NCBI GenBank assembly: GCA_965364735.1
Contig: CBDTYW010000157.1
Span: forward strand, 1 to 8,744
Direction: 5' to 3'
Source: CBDTYW01 sp965364735
Lineage (GTDB): Bacteria > Actinomycetota > Nitriliruptoria > Nitriliruptorales > Nitriliruptoraceae
DNA: 8,744 nucleotides
In this document: positions 1 to 5,618 of the stretch, in pieces
Numbering within the stretch: the stretch's first letter is position 1
How the letters are laid out: each line of letters begins with the position of its first letter
Notes under the pieces: generated by a model
Seen by the model: only the letters and a program-made list of their open reading frames with translations
The model's database searches: none
What the model was told of the DNA's origin: nothing
Translations under genes and position numbers: made by a program

Positions 1-795
1 GGCCTCGAGCTCGCCACGCTCGACGGCGCCGACGAGCGCGTCGCCCATGCGGCGTGCGGGCCCGGGCATCTCCAGATCCAGCCCGGCGCGAGCCGCCGCG
101 ACGGAGGTCCCGACCGCGAACCAGTCGCTCATCACGACGCCGTCGAACCCCCACTCATCTCGGAGGATCTCGAGCAGCGACGGGCTCTCGGACACGTACA
201 CGCCACCGACGCGGTTGTAGCCCGTCATGATCGCGAGGACGCCGGCGTCGACGACCGCCTCGAACGGGGCGAGGTAGACCTCGCGCAGCGTCCGTTCGTC
301 GATGTCGGAGCTGACGGTGGTCCGCTGGTGCTCGGTCTCGTTGCCGACGAAGTGCTTCGCCGTGGCCGCGACGCCGCGGGACTGGACGCCGCGCACGAAC
401 CCGACGGCGATCCGCGCGGTGAGCAGCGGGTCCTCCGCGTAGCACTCGAACGCGCGGCCGAACAGCGGGTGTCGATGCAGGTTGATCGTCGGGGCGAGCA
501 GGACGCGCGAGGACTTCGTGAGCGCCTCTTCGCCGAGCGCGACGCCGACCCGCTCGACGAGGTCGGGGTCCCACGTCGCCCCGAGCGCCGAGCCGCAGGG
601 CACGCAGAGCGCGGCGGGGCCGGTGCCCCAGAGGCCGTCACCGCGGGCACCGTTCGGACCGTCGGTGACCTTGATCGGCGGGATCCCCAGCCTCGGGATG
701 CCGTCGACGATCCAGAAGTCACGCCCGGCGGTCTGTGAAGCCTGTTCCTGAAGCGTCAGGGCTGTGACGTCGATGCCGCGCGGGGTGTCGGACAT
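1..795 (-). CDS. Glycoside hydrolase family 3 beta-glucosidase, N-terminal part (3' end cut by window edge)
   Basis: This reading frame is open from ATG at 795 to base 1, giving 265 residues without a stop; the rest of the gene lies outside the window. The visible part is the N-terminal TIM-barrel catalytic domain of GH3 enzymes, which hydrolyse beta-glucosides with retention of configuration. Seen: the TDGPNGAR substrate-loop motif (44-51), KHFVGNETE (147-155), a DIDERTLREVYLAPFE-type segment (164-179), and VMSDW (221-225), whose Asp224 matches the GH3 nucleophile. The acid/base Glu lies in the C-terminal domain and cannot be seen. There is no signal peptide, so the enzyme is probably cytoplasmic and acts on imported oligosaccharides. 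GGAG at 801-804 sits five bases before ATG and supports the start. It is divergent from the aquaporin gene. Exact substrate (gluco-, xylo- or other) cannot be told. Confidence 0.93.
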   Translation of the reverse strand, partial: MSDTPRGIDVTALTLQEQASQTAGRDFWIVDGIPRLGIPPIKVTDGPNGARGDGLWGTGPAALCVPCGSALGATWDPDLVERVGVALGEEALTKSSRVLLAPTINLHRHPLFGRAFECYAEDPLLTARIAVGFVRGVQSRGVAATAKHFVGNETEHQRTTVSSDIDERTLREVYLAPFEAVVDAGVLAIMTGYNRVGGVYVSESPSLLEILRDEWGFDGVVMSDWFAVGTSVAAARAGLDLEMPGPARRMGDALVGAVERGELEA

Positions 796-823
796 CAGGG
801 CTCCTCTGCATCAGCGTGGCGCG

Positions 824-829
824 AACCTA
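824..829 (-). promoter_or_regulatory. Possible -10 element for the GH3 gene
   Basis: On the minus strand this reads TAGGTT, matching the TAnnnT pattern of actinobacterial -10 hexamers. It would start transcription about 22 bases before the ATG, leaving room for the GGAG ribosome site. No clear -35 is seen. This is a weak, pattern-only call. Confidence 0.3.
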
Positions 830-912
830 CGGGCGTCTGCACGAGGCCGTTGCGAGATGCGCGATCGCGCGCTGCGACGGGGCATCCTCGACCCGACACG
901 TCGTCGCAGCGA

Positions 913-916
913 AGGG
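913..916 (+). promoter_or_regulatory. Ribosome binding site fixing the aquaporin GTG start
   Basis: AGGG lies six bases before GTG 923. It favours this start over the upstream in-frame ATG codons at 764 and 857. Those would add an Arg-rich, non-membrane extension that aquaporins do not have, and the 764 start would also overlap the divergent GH3 gene. Confidence 0.55.
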
Positions 917-922
917 CCGGGC

Positions 923-1564
923 GTGGACCGCTACATCGCCGAGTTCCTGGGCACGTTCTTCCTCGTCGTGATCATCGGCAGCGCCGTGCTCGGCGGCGCC
1001 GGTCCGCTGGCGCCGCTGGCGGTCGGCGTCGGGCTCACGGCGATCGTCTACGCCGGCGGTCACGTCTCGAAGGCGCACTACAACCCCGCGGTGACGTTGG
1101 CGTTCGTGCTGCAGCGCCGGCTCGATCGCCAAGACGTCGTGCCGTACCTCGGGGCGCAGCTCGTCGGTGCGCTGCTCGGCGCGGGCGCCGTGCGGGTCAT
1201 GCATGACACGGCCGCGGTGGCGTCGCTCGACATCATCGCGAACGACGGTGTGGTCGCGGCGCTGCTCGCCGAGTTCCTGTTCACGTTCGCGCTCGTCTGG
1301 GTGATCCTGTCCGTCGCCATCGCGCAGCGCACCGAGGGCAACGGCTTCTATGGCGTGGCGATCGGCTTCGTCGTGATGTCTGGCGCGTTCAGCGTCGGGA
1401 CGGTCTCCGGAGCAGCGTTCAACCCCGCCGTTGCGATCGCGCTGGTCGCGATGGACCTCGGGGCGTGGGGGAACGTCGCCATCCAGATCGTCGCGGCGGT
1501 GGTCGGGTCCGTGTCGGCGAGCTACGTCTTCTCCGCGATCGAGCGGGCCGACGTCGCAGCCTGA
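923..1564 (+). CDS. Aquaporin / MIP-family channel with atypical selectivity filter
   Basis: This 213-residue integral membrane protein belongs to the major intrinsic protein family of water and small-solute channels. Starting at GTG 923 the first helix begins at once (IAEFLGTFFLVVIIGSAV), as in AqpZ. Six hydrophobic segments can be drawn, and both half-helix NPA boxes are present: HYNPAVTLA (NPA 54-56) and AFNPAVAIAL (NPA 167-169). It is slightly shorter than E. coli AqpZ (231). Aligning by eye to AqpZ, the four aromatic/arginine filter positions become Val34, Ala155, Ala164 and Val170. The near-universal Arg after the second NPA is replaced by Val. The pore is thus probably wider and hydrophobic, so the substrate is uncertain: water, a gas or a small neutral solute. 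The gene ends 26 bases before zur on the same strand, but zur seems to have its own promoter. Family assignment is secure; function is not. Confidence 0.9.
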   Translation: MDRYIAEFLGTFFLVVIIGSAVLGGAGPLAPLAVGVGLTAIVYAGGHVSKAHYNPAVTLAFVLQRRLDRQDVVPYLGAQLVGALLGAGAVRVMHDTAAVASLDIIANDGVVAALLAEFLFTFALVWVILSVAIAQRTEGNGFYGVAIGFVVMSGAFSVGTVSGAAFNPAVAIALVAMDLGAWGNVAIQIVAAVVGSVSASYVFSAIERADVAA

Positions 1565-1578
1565 CCCGACGCTGCGGT

Positions 1579-1584
1579 TAGCCT
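1579..1584 (+). promoter_or_regulatory. Possible -10 element giving a leaderless zur transcript
   Basis: TAGCCT ends six bases before the zur ATG at 1591, so transcription would begin at or next to the A of ATG. No Shine-Dalgarno sequence is seen in the 26-base gap after the aquaporin gene. Both facts fit a leaderless mRNA, which is common in actinobacteria. No clear -35 is seen. Confidence 0.4.
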
Positions 1585-1590
1585 CGTGGC

Positions 1591-2046
1591 ATGTCCCATG
1601 TTCAGGTTCCCGACGCAGACCTCCACGCCGAGGTCGCCGTGAGGCTGCGTCGGCAACGGCAGCGCTACACGTCGCCGCGTCGTCAGCTGGTGAACGCGCT
1701 CGCAGCGATCGAGCGCCCGCACACGATCGTCGAGCTGCTCAACGGCGCCGTCGAGCAGTCGCAGTCCTCGCTCTACCGCAATCTGTCGGTGCTCGAGGTC
1801 GCGGGCGTCGTCATCCGGCTTCCCGGCAGCGACGACACGGCCCGGTTCGAGCTCGCCGAGGACGTGACCGGGCATCACCATCACCATCTGGTCTGCACGA
1901 CGTGCGGCCGGGTCGAAGACGTCGAGTTCGGCGCGGACCTCGAGTCCGCGCTCGACAAGGCGGAGGCCGCGGCCGAACGGCAGCAGGGGTTCCGGCCGAG
2001 CGCGCACCGCATCGAGATCCGTGGGACGTGCCGGGACTGCGCCTGA
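1591..2046 (+). CDS. zur: Fur-family metalloregulator, probably the zinc uptake repressor Zur
   Basis: This 151-residue protein has the standard Fur layout. An N-terminal winged helix (about 18-85) contains YTSPRRQLVNAL (26-37) and the recognition-helix segment SSLYRNLSVLEVAGVV (59-74). A dimerisation/metal domain follows, with HHHHHLVCTTCGRVEDVE (95-112) and a second cysteine pair, CRDC (147-150). C102, C105, C147 and C150 would form the structural zinc site; the His run and FELAED (86-91) belong to the regulatory metal region. Fur, Zur, Mur and PerR are hard to separate by sequence alone. Zur is inferred because the gene abuts znuBA and a Zur-box-like palindrome lies between znuA and znuC. 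With zinc bound it would repress those genes. No such box is seen upstream of zur itself, so it may not be autoregulated. It is convergent with znuB, nine bases away. Confidence 0.88.
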   Translation: MSHVQVPDADLHAEVAVRLRRQRQRYTSPRRQLVNALAAIERPHTIVELLNGAVEQSQSSLYRNLSVLEVAGVVIRLPGSDDTARFELAEDVTGHHHHHLVCTTCGRVEDVEFGADLESALDKAEAAAERQQGFRPSAHRIEIRGTCRDCA

Positions 2047-2059
2047 CGAACCGCGTCAG
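2043..2059. terminator. Inverted repeat spanning both stop codons of convergent zur and znuB
   Basis: CTGACG (2043-2048), a five-base loop AACCG, and CGTCAG (2054-2059) form a perfect six-base stem. The arms contain the zur TGA and the complement of the znuB TGA, so the two stop codons pair with each other. There is no T-run on either side, so intrinsic termination would have to be of the U-tract-free kind. It is short, and coincidence is possible. Confidence 0.35.
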
Positions 2060-2886
2060 CCTCGGCTGGTCGCCGCGTCGCGCACCGTCGTGAAGCCCAG
2101 GGCGAGCACGAAGATCACGACCGTCGCCAGCGCCATGGACGCGCCACCGGCCGTGCCGAGGTGATAGCTCGCCAGCAGTCCGGCGATCGCGCCGAGCGAG
2201 CCCGTCGCGACGCTGACCGCCATGACCGTCGGGATGCGCCGCGCGAGGAGGATCCCGGTGGCGGGTGGCGCGACCAGGAACGCGAAGACCAGCAGCGACC
2301 CGACGGCGCGGAACGACCCGACGACGACCATCGCGACGAGCACGAGCAGCGCCGTGTTCGCGAGGTCGGGGCGCAGACCGAGCGCACGGGACTTGTCCTC
2401 GCTGAACGACAGCGCGAGGAACGGTCGGAACCCGACGATCGACGCCAGCACCGCCACCACCGCGACCACGCCGGAGACGAGCAGGTCGCCGGTGGTCACG
2501 CCGAGCGGATCGCCGAAGATGATGGCCGTCAGCTCGCCCTGGTACCCCGAGCCGCGCGAGATCACGACGACGCCGAGCGCGAGCATCCCGACGAAGAGCA
2601 GCCCGATGTTGGTGTCGTCGTCGAGCTCGGTCCGACGGCCGAGCCAGGCGATCAGCCCGATCATCACCAGCGCGCTGATCGCGCCGCCGAGGAGGAGGTT
2701 GACGCCTGTGGCGAAGGCGATGGCGACGCCGGGGACCACGCCGTGGGCGAGGGCGTCACCGAGGAATGACTGACCGCGGAGCACGACCCACGTTCCGATG
2801 ACGCCGGCGGCGATCGCCGTCAGCACGCCGGCGGTGGCCGCGCGCTGCAGGAACGCGAAGCTGAAGGGATCGGTGAGCCAGTCCAT
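2056..2886 (-). CDS. znuB: Zinc ABC transporter permease ZnuB (ABC-3 family)
   Basis: A very hydrophobic protein of 276 residues with seven to nine predicted membrane spans, of the ABC-3 family that imports Zn or Mn. Family hallmarks: SFLGDALAHGVVPGVAIAF near 40-58, IIFGDPLGVTTGDLL (122-136), the cytoplasmic SFSEDKSRALG (160-170), which probably contacts the ATPase, and VGSLLVFAFLVAPPATGILLAR (195-216). The start is taken as ATG 2886, with GGAG (2892-2895) five bases upstream. It shares one base with the znuA stop (TGATG), giving translational coupling; GTG 2889 would add one residue. With ZnuA outside the membrane and ZnuC inside, it forms the high-affinity uptake complex. Zinc rather than manganese is inferred from the partner ZnuA and the adjacent zur. 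It is probably co-transcribed with znuA from the operator-controlled promoter near 3875-3902. Confidence 0.93.
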   Translation of the reverse strand: MDWLTDPFSFAFLQRAATAGVLTAIAAGVIGTWVVLRGQSFLGDALAHGVVPGVAIAFATGVNLLLGGAISALVMIGLIAWLGRRTELDDDTNIGLLFVGMLALGVVVISRGSGYQGELTAIIFGDPLGVTTGDLLVSGVVAVVAVLASIVGFRPFLALSFSEDKSRALGLRPDLANTALLVLVAMVVVGSFRAVGSLLVFAFLVAPPATGILLARRIPTVMAVSVATGSLGAIAGLLASYHLGTAGGASMALATVVIFVLALGFTTVRDAATSRG

Positions 2887-3848
2887 CACTGCTCCGGGCT
2901 GAGCGCGTCGATGATCGTGGCGGCGTTCGCGCGCATGAGCCCGGCGTAGGAGTCGGCCTGGCTGCCGTCGGCGCCGAGCGCATCGGTGAAGAGCATGGCG
3001 ACCCGGACGCCGCCGACCTCCGCAGCGACGCTTCTCGCGATCCGCTCCGAAGCGGTCGACTCGACGAAGATCGCCTTCACCTCCAGCGCGCGGATGTCGG
3101 ATGCGAGCCGGGCCAGCGTCCGTGTGTCGGCGGCGGCGAGGGAGCCGCCTCCCGGAATGATGATGCCGACGATGTCGAGGTCGTAGCGTCGTGCGAGGTA
3201 GCCGAGCGCATCGTGGTTGGTGACGAGACGTCGGTCCTCCAAGCCGGCGTAGGCGGCGGCCAGCTCGACGTCCAGCGCGGTGAGGTCCTCCACGAGCTGT
3301 TCGCCGCGCACCCCGATCAGCTCACGGTCGTCCACGAGGACCTCCTGGAGCCTGGGTACGAGCGCCTGCACCGCCGCTCGGACGAGGGTCGGGTCCTGCC
3401 AGACGTGCGGGTCGACCGCGTGCTGGTGGTCGTCTGGCTCGTCGTCGGGCTCGTCGTCTGGCTCGTCCTCGTGGGGAGCGCTGTCGATGAGGTCCGTCAT
3501 CGCGTCGGTCAGCTCGATGAGACGGTCCGCCGGGACCGTCCCCCTGAGGGCATCGAGCAGCGAGTCCTCGAGCCCCGCCCCGTTCGCCACGACCAGCGCG
3601 GATCGCTCTGCCGCGGCGAGATCGGAAGCGCTCGGCTGGTACCCGTGTGCGTCGACGCCCGGGGGCATCAGAACCCTGACCTCGACGTCGTCGCCGACGA
3701 GGTCGCGCACGACATCACCCCAGATCGAGGTGGTGACGACGATCTCCGAGCTGGCAGAGATCGCTGCCGGTGATGCCGAGCACCCGGCGGTGGCCATGGC
3801 TGCGGCCAGCAGGCCTGCGACCATGCGCGAACGTCCTCGAGATCTCAT
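2886..3848 (-). CDS. znuA: Zinc-binding lipoprotein ZnuA (cluster A-I substrate-binding protein)
   Basis: This 320-residue extracytoplasmic metal-binding protein has a basic, hydrophobic leader and the lipobox TAGC, so Cys23 should be lipidated and anchored to the membrane. The metal ligands of the family can be read off: His68 (DAHGYQPS), His148 (DPHVWQDP), His212 (TNHDALGY) and Asp289 (FTDALG). Three His plus Asp is the zinc-type set; manganese binders such as PsaA have Glu at the third place. Between the first and second ligands is the flexible His/acidic loop typical of ZnuA (about 126-143), here made of DDEP repeats followed by HQH. A central helical linker and the C-terminal lobe complete the fold. 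AGGA (3856-3859) lies seven bases before ATG 3848. It overlaps znuB by one base and diverges from znuC. Expression is probably repressed by zinc-loaded Zur at 3871-3897. Confidence 0.94.
   Translation of the reverse strand: MRSRGRSRMVAGLLAAAMATAGCSASPAAISASSEIVVTTSIWGDVVRDLVGDDVEVRVLMPPGVDAHGYQPSASDLAAAERSALVVANGAGLEDSLLDALRGTVPADRLIELTDAMTDLIDSAPHEDEPDDEPDDEPDDHQHAVDPHVWQDPTLVRAAVQALVPRLQEVLVDDRELIGVRGEQLVEDLTALDVELAAAYAGLEDRRLVTNHDALGYLARRYDLDIVGIIIPGGGSLAAADTRTLARLASDIRALEVKAIFVESTASERIARSVAAEVGGVRVAMLFTDALGADGSQADSYAGLMRANAATIIDALSPEQ
3432..3467 (-). repeat. znuA: Three tandem 12-bp repeats coding the DDEP loop of ZnuA
   Basis: Plus-strand units GTCTGGCTCGTC, GTCGGGCTCGTC and GTCTGGCTCGTC follow each other exactly. 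The first and third are identical and the middle differs at one base. They encode four-residue DDEP units in the metal-capture loop, so copy number could change without a frameshift. Confidence 0.85.
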
Positions 3849-3870
3849 CCGGTGGTCCTGTGCCTGTTCA

Positions 3871-3897
3871 GGGAATGATACTGGGAATCATTCCTAG
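3871..3897. promoter_or_regulatory. Zur-box-like operator between znuA and znuC
   Basis: A 17-bp near-palindrome, CTGGGAATCATTCCTAG (3881-3897), is centred on C3889; its core GGAATCATTCC (3884-3894) is perfect. It resembles the published actinobacterial Zur consensus (TGAAAATNATTTTCA type) with G/C changes in the arms. A second GGGAAT half-site starts 12 bp upstream (3871), and GGAATGAT (3872-3879) is the exact complement of ATCATTCC (3887-3894). Two overlapping dimer sites are therefore possible. It lies 23 bp from the znuA start and 47 bp from the znuC start, in an AT-richer patch that stands out from the surrounding DNA. Binding by the neighbouring Fur-family protein is inferred. Confidence 0.75.
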
Positions 3898-3902
3898 AAC
3901 AA
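3875..3902 (-). promoter_or_regulatory. Predicted znuAB promoter, overlapped by the Zur box
   Basis: On the minus strand TTGTTC (3902-3897) and TATCAT (3880-3875) are 16 bases apart, a fair match to a sigma-70-type promoter. Transcription would start near 3868 with a leader of about 20 bases. The operator fills the spacer, so a bound repressor would block RNA polymerase. Confidence 0.5.
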
Positions 3903-3920
3903 GCGGCGCGACGGTAGGAT
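3891..3920 (+). promoter_or_regulatory. Possible znuC promoter beside the Zur box
   Basis: TAGGAT (3915-3920) fits a -10 hexamer. A poor -35, TTCCTA (3891-3896), sits 18 bases upstream inside the right arm of the operator. The transcript would begin near 3927, about 17 bases before the znuC ATG pair. The -10 is plausible, the -35 weak. Confidence 0.35.
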
Positions 3921-3943
3921 TCCCGCAGACGGTAGAACGGACG

Positions 3944-4705
3944 ATGATGATCAGCTTGCGGGGCGTCGAGCAGCGACGAGGCACGACGCTGGCGCTGTCC
4001 GCGCCATCCCTCGACCTGCCCGGCGATCGGACGATCGCGATCATTGGCCCCAACGGCTCGGGGAAGTCGACGCTGTTGCGGTTGCTCTCCGGCCTCGACG
4101 AGCCGACGACGGGGACCGTCGAGGTGCTCGGCAGGCCCGCCCACGCGGGGCGCCGCGACGTCGCTCACGTCCTCCAGCAGCAGCGCGTCAACGAGCAGGT
4201 CCCGGTCACCGTCCGCGAGGTCGTGGCGATGGGACGGTTCCCGCACACCGGGGTGCTCGGCCGGCTCCGTCGTGTCGATCGCGCGATCGTCGACGAGGAG
4301 CTCGAGCGGTTCGAGCTCCTCGACCTCGCCCGCCGACACCTCCGCGAGCTGTCCGGCGGACAGCGTCAGCGGGTCGTGCTTGCGCAGGGCTTCGCGCAGC
4401 GGGCGGAGGTCCTGCTCCTCGACGAGCCCTCGACGGCGCTGGACCTGACGCACTTCGCGACCCTGCGCTCAGCGATCGCCGATGCCCGCGCGCGGGGCAC
4501 GACGATCATCCGCACGACGCACGACGTCGGAACCGCCCAGTCGTGCGACCACGTGGTCCTGCTCGCGACGACCGTCGTGGCGGCCGGCCCCCCCGACGAC
4601 GTCCTCACGGAGGTGTCGCTTCGGACCGCGTACGGCGGGCACCTCCACGAGCTGCCCGATGGCTCGTTGGTCCTCGACGACCCCCAGCGCCATCACCACC
4701 ACTGA
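3944..4705 (+). CDS. znuC: Zinc ABC transporter ATP-binding protein ZnuC with C-terminal His tail
   Basis: This 253-residue ABC ATPase energises ZnuB. From ATG 3944: Walker A GPNGSGKST (35-43), Q-loop near 78-80, signature LSGGQ (136-140), Walker B VLLLDE (156-161) and H-loop His193 in TTHD. MGRFPHTG (96-103), after the Q-loop, is typical of metal-type (FecCD/ABC-3) importers. ATG 3947 is an equally possible start. The longer in-frame extension back to 3770 would overlap znuA and the operator, so it is rejected. The Shine-Dalgarno signal is poor. The protein ends in four consecutive His residues (250-253), encoded just before the stop, which could bind zinc at the cytoplasmic face. The gene is divergent from znuAB rather than in one operon. 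The shared operator and the absence of another ATPase nearby make it the partner of ZnuB. Confidence 0.92.
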   Translation: MMISLRGVEQRRGTTLALSAPSLDLPGDRTIAIIGPNGSGKSTLLRLLSGLDEPTTGTVEVLGRPAHAGRRDVAHVLQQQRVNEQVPVTVREVVAMGRFPHTGVLGRLRRVDRAIVDEELERFELLDLARRHLRELSGGQRQRVVLAQGFAQRAEVLLLDEPSTALDLTHFATLRSAIADARARGTTIIRTTHDVGTAQSCDHVVLLATTVVAAGPPDDVLTEVSLRTAYGGHLHELPDGSLVLDDPQRHHHH

Positions 4706-4761
4706 CGACGTCGCGCCCACCTCGACCTCGGGCTCACGCCCTTCCGCCGATGACCCCGTGC

Positions 4762-4810
4762 GCCGAGCGATGCCGAAACCTGCGTGGAGTCGGTTTGGAC
4801 GTCGCTCGGC
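4762..4810. terminator. Large hairpin between convergent znuC and eci-like genes
   Basis: GCCGAGCGA (4762-4770) pairs perfectly with TCGCTCGGC (4802-4810). In the same register the helix continues with a G-U and a G-C pair, two single mismatches around a C-G pair, and a further AAACC/GGTTT stem (4776-4780 with 4792-4796), closing an 11-base loop. It sits 56 bases after the znuC stop and 10 bases from the stop of the opposing gene. That is where a bidirectional terminator is expected. No T-run follows on either strand. Confidence 0.6.
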
Positions 4811-4820
4811 AGGATCGGGG

Positions 4821-5564
4821 TCAGGTGCCGAAGGACTGGAGCAGGACCCTGAAGTGGTCCTCCTCACGGGTGCGGGCAGCCTGGATGGCATCGAAGAGAG
4901 GAGCCGTCATGGTGGACTTGATGGCGCGCAGGGACGGGAGCGTCGCGGTCGCGATCCGGGCGGCAAGGGCGCGGGCGTCGTCCATGAGCGCATCGTCGTC
5001 CACGGCCCGCAACGCCACGCCCATCTCCACGGCTTCGTCGGCGGAGACCCAGTCGCCGGCGAGCAGGATGCGCGACGCGTTCTGCCAGCCGTAGCGCATC
5101 GGGAACATGAGGCTCGACGCGGCCTCGGGCGCGACCCCGAGCTCTGCGAACGGCGTCTTCAGCCGACCAGACCGCGCGATGAGCACCAGGTCGCAGTGGG
5201 CCAGGATCGTGAACCCGATGCCCATGCCGACCCCGTTGACCGCGGCGATCAGCGGCTTGTCCAGAGCCAGCAACGCGTCGAACATCACCGGGAACCCGGA
5301 CGTGGCGTCGGATCCGGCAGGTCCTTCGGAGTCAGAGGACATGCGCCCCGCGAGGTCGGCGAGCTCCTTGAGGTCCTGGCCGGCGCTGAACCCGCGCCCC
5401 GCGCCGGTCAGCAGCACCGCATGGACGTCGTCGTCGTCGCGCGCGTCCGCGAACGCGTTGCCGAGGGCGGTGTACAGCTCGTTGTTGAAGGCGTTGAGCA
5501 CGTCCGGCCGGTTCAGCGTGATCTCGCGGACCCGGTCGGTCGTGGTGGTCAGGACGATGGACAC
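4821..5564 (-). CDS. Crotonase-fold enoyl-CoA isomerase/hydratase family protein (ECI2-like)
   Basis: This 247-residue crotonase-superfamily enzyme acts on enoyl-CoA thioesters, probably in fatty-acid beta-oxidation. Oxyanion-hole motifs are clear: GRGFSAGQDLKE (56-67) and NGVGMGIGFTILAHCD (110-125). The two catalytic Glu residues of true enoyl-CoA hydratases (rat E144 and E164) align with Thr119 and Phe139, so both are missing. Instead the segment KTPFAELGVAPEAASSLMFP (136-155) contains Glu147, at the place used by ECI2-type delta3,delta2-enoyl-CoA isomerases. Double-bond isomerisation is therefore more likely than hydration. The start is GTG 5564, with GGGAG six bases upstream; the longer open frame to 6026 runs through the CBS gene and is a shadow. 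It is divergent from the CBS gene and convergent with znuC. Substrate chain length is unknown, and other crotonase reactions remain possible. Confidence 0.88.
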   Translation of the reverse strand: MSIVLTTTTDRVREITLNRPDVLNAFNNELYTALGNAFADARDDDDVHAVLLTGAGRGFSAGQDLKELADLAGRMSSDSEGPAGSDATSGFPVMFDALLALDKPLIAAVNGVGMGIGFTILAHCDLVLIARSGRLKTPFAELGVAPEAASSLMFPMRYGWQNASRILLAGDWVSADEAVEMGVALRAVDDDALMDDARALAARIATATLPSLRAIKSTMTAPLFDAIQAARTREEDHFRVLLQSFGT

Positions 5565-5570
5565 CGGCGT

Positions 5571-5575
5571 CTCCC
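5571..5575 (-). promoter_or_regulatory. Ribosome binding site fixing the GTG start of the crotonase gene
   Basis: On the minus strand GGGAG lies six bases before GTG 5564, which is where the crotonase fold begins (VSIVLTTTTDRVREITLNRP). This supports 5564 over any upstream start. A TAGCGT hexamer at 5594-5599 (minus) is a possible -10. Confidence 0.6.
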
Positions 5576-5618
5576 GCGTTCGGTTCGGCAGCGACGCTAG
5601 GCAGGTTCGGGGATCTCC

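Noticed and set aside
764..922. N-terminal extension of the aquaporin frame to ATG 764 or 857
   Set aside because: The extension is basic and non-membrane, the 764 start would overlap the divergent GH3 gene, and AGGG supports GTG 923.
1870..1890. Run of five His codons in zur as an affinity tag or artefact
   Set aside because: HHHHHLVC-x-x-CG is a normal conserved segment of Fur/Zur proteins, so it is natural metal-site sequence.
1431..2093. Long plus-strand open frame over the aquaporin end and zur
   Set aside because: Its translation is Arg/Ser/Pro-rich low-complexity typical of an out-of-frame reading of GC-rich DNA; zur and the aquaporin are clearly the real frames.
4482..5600. 372-codon plus-strand open frame across znuC end and the crotonase gene
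   Set aside because: It is antisense to a well-recognised crotonase gene and has shadow-type composition; no family motif is seen.
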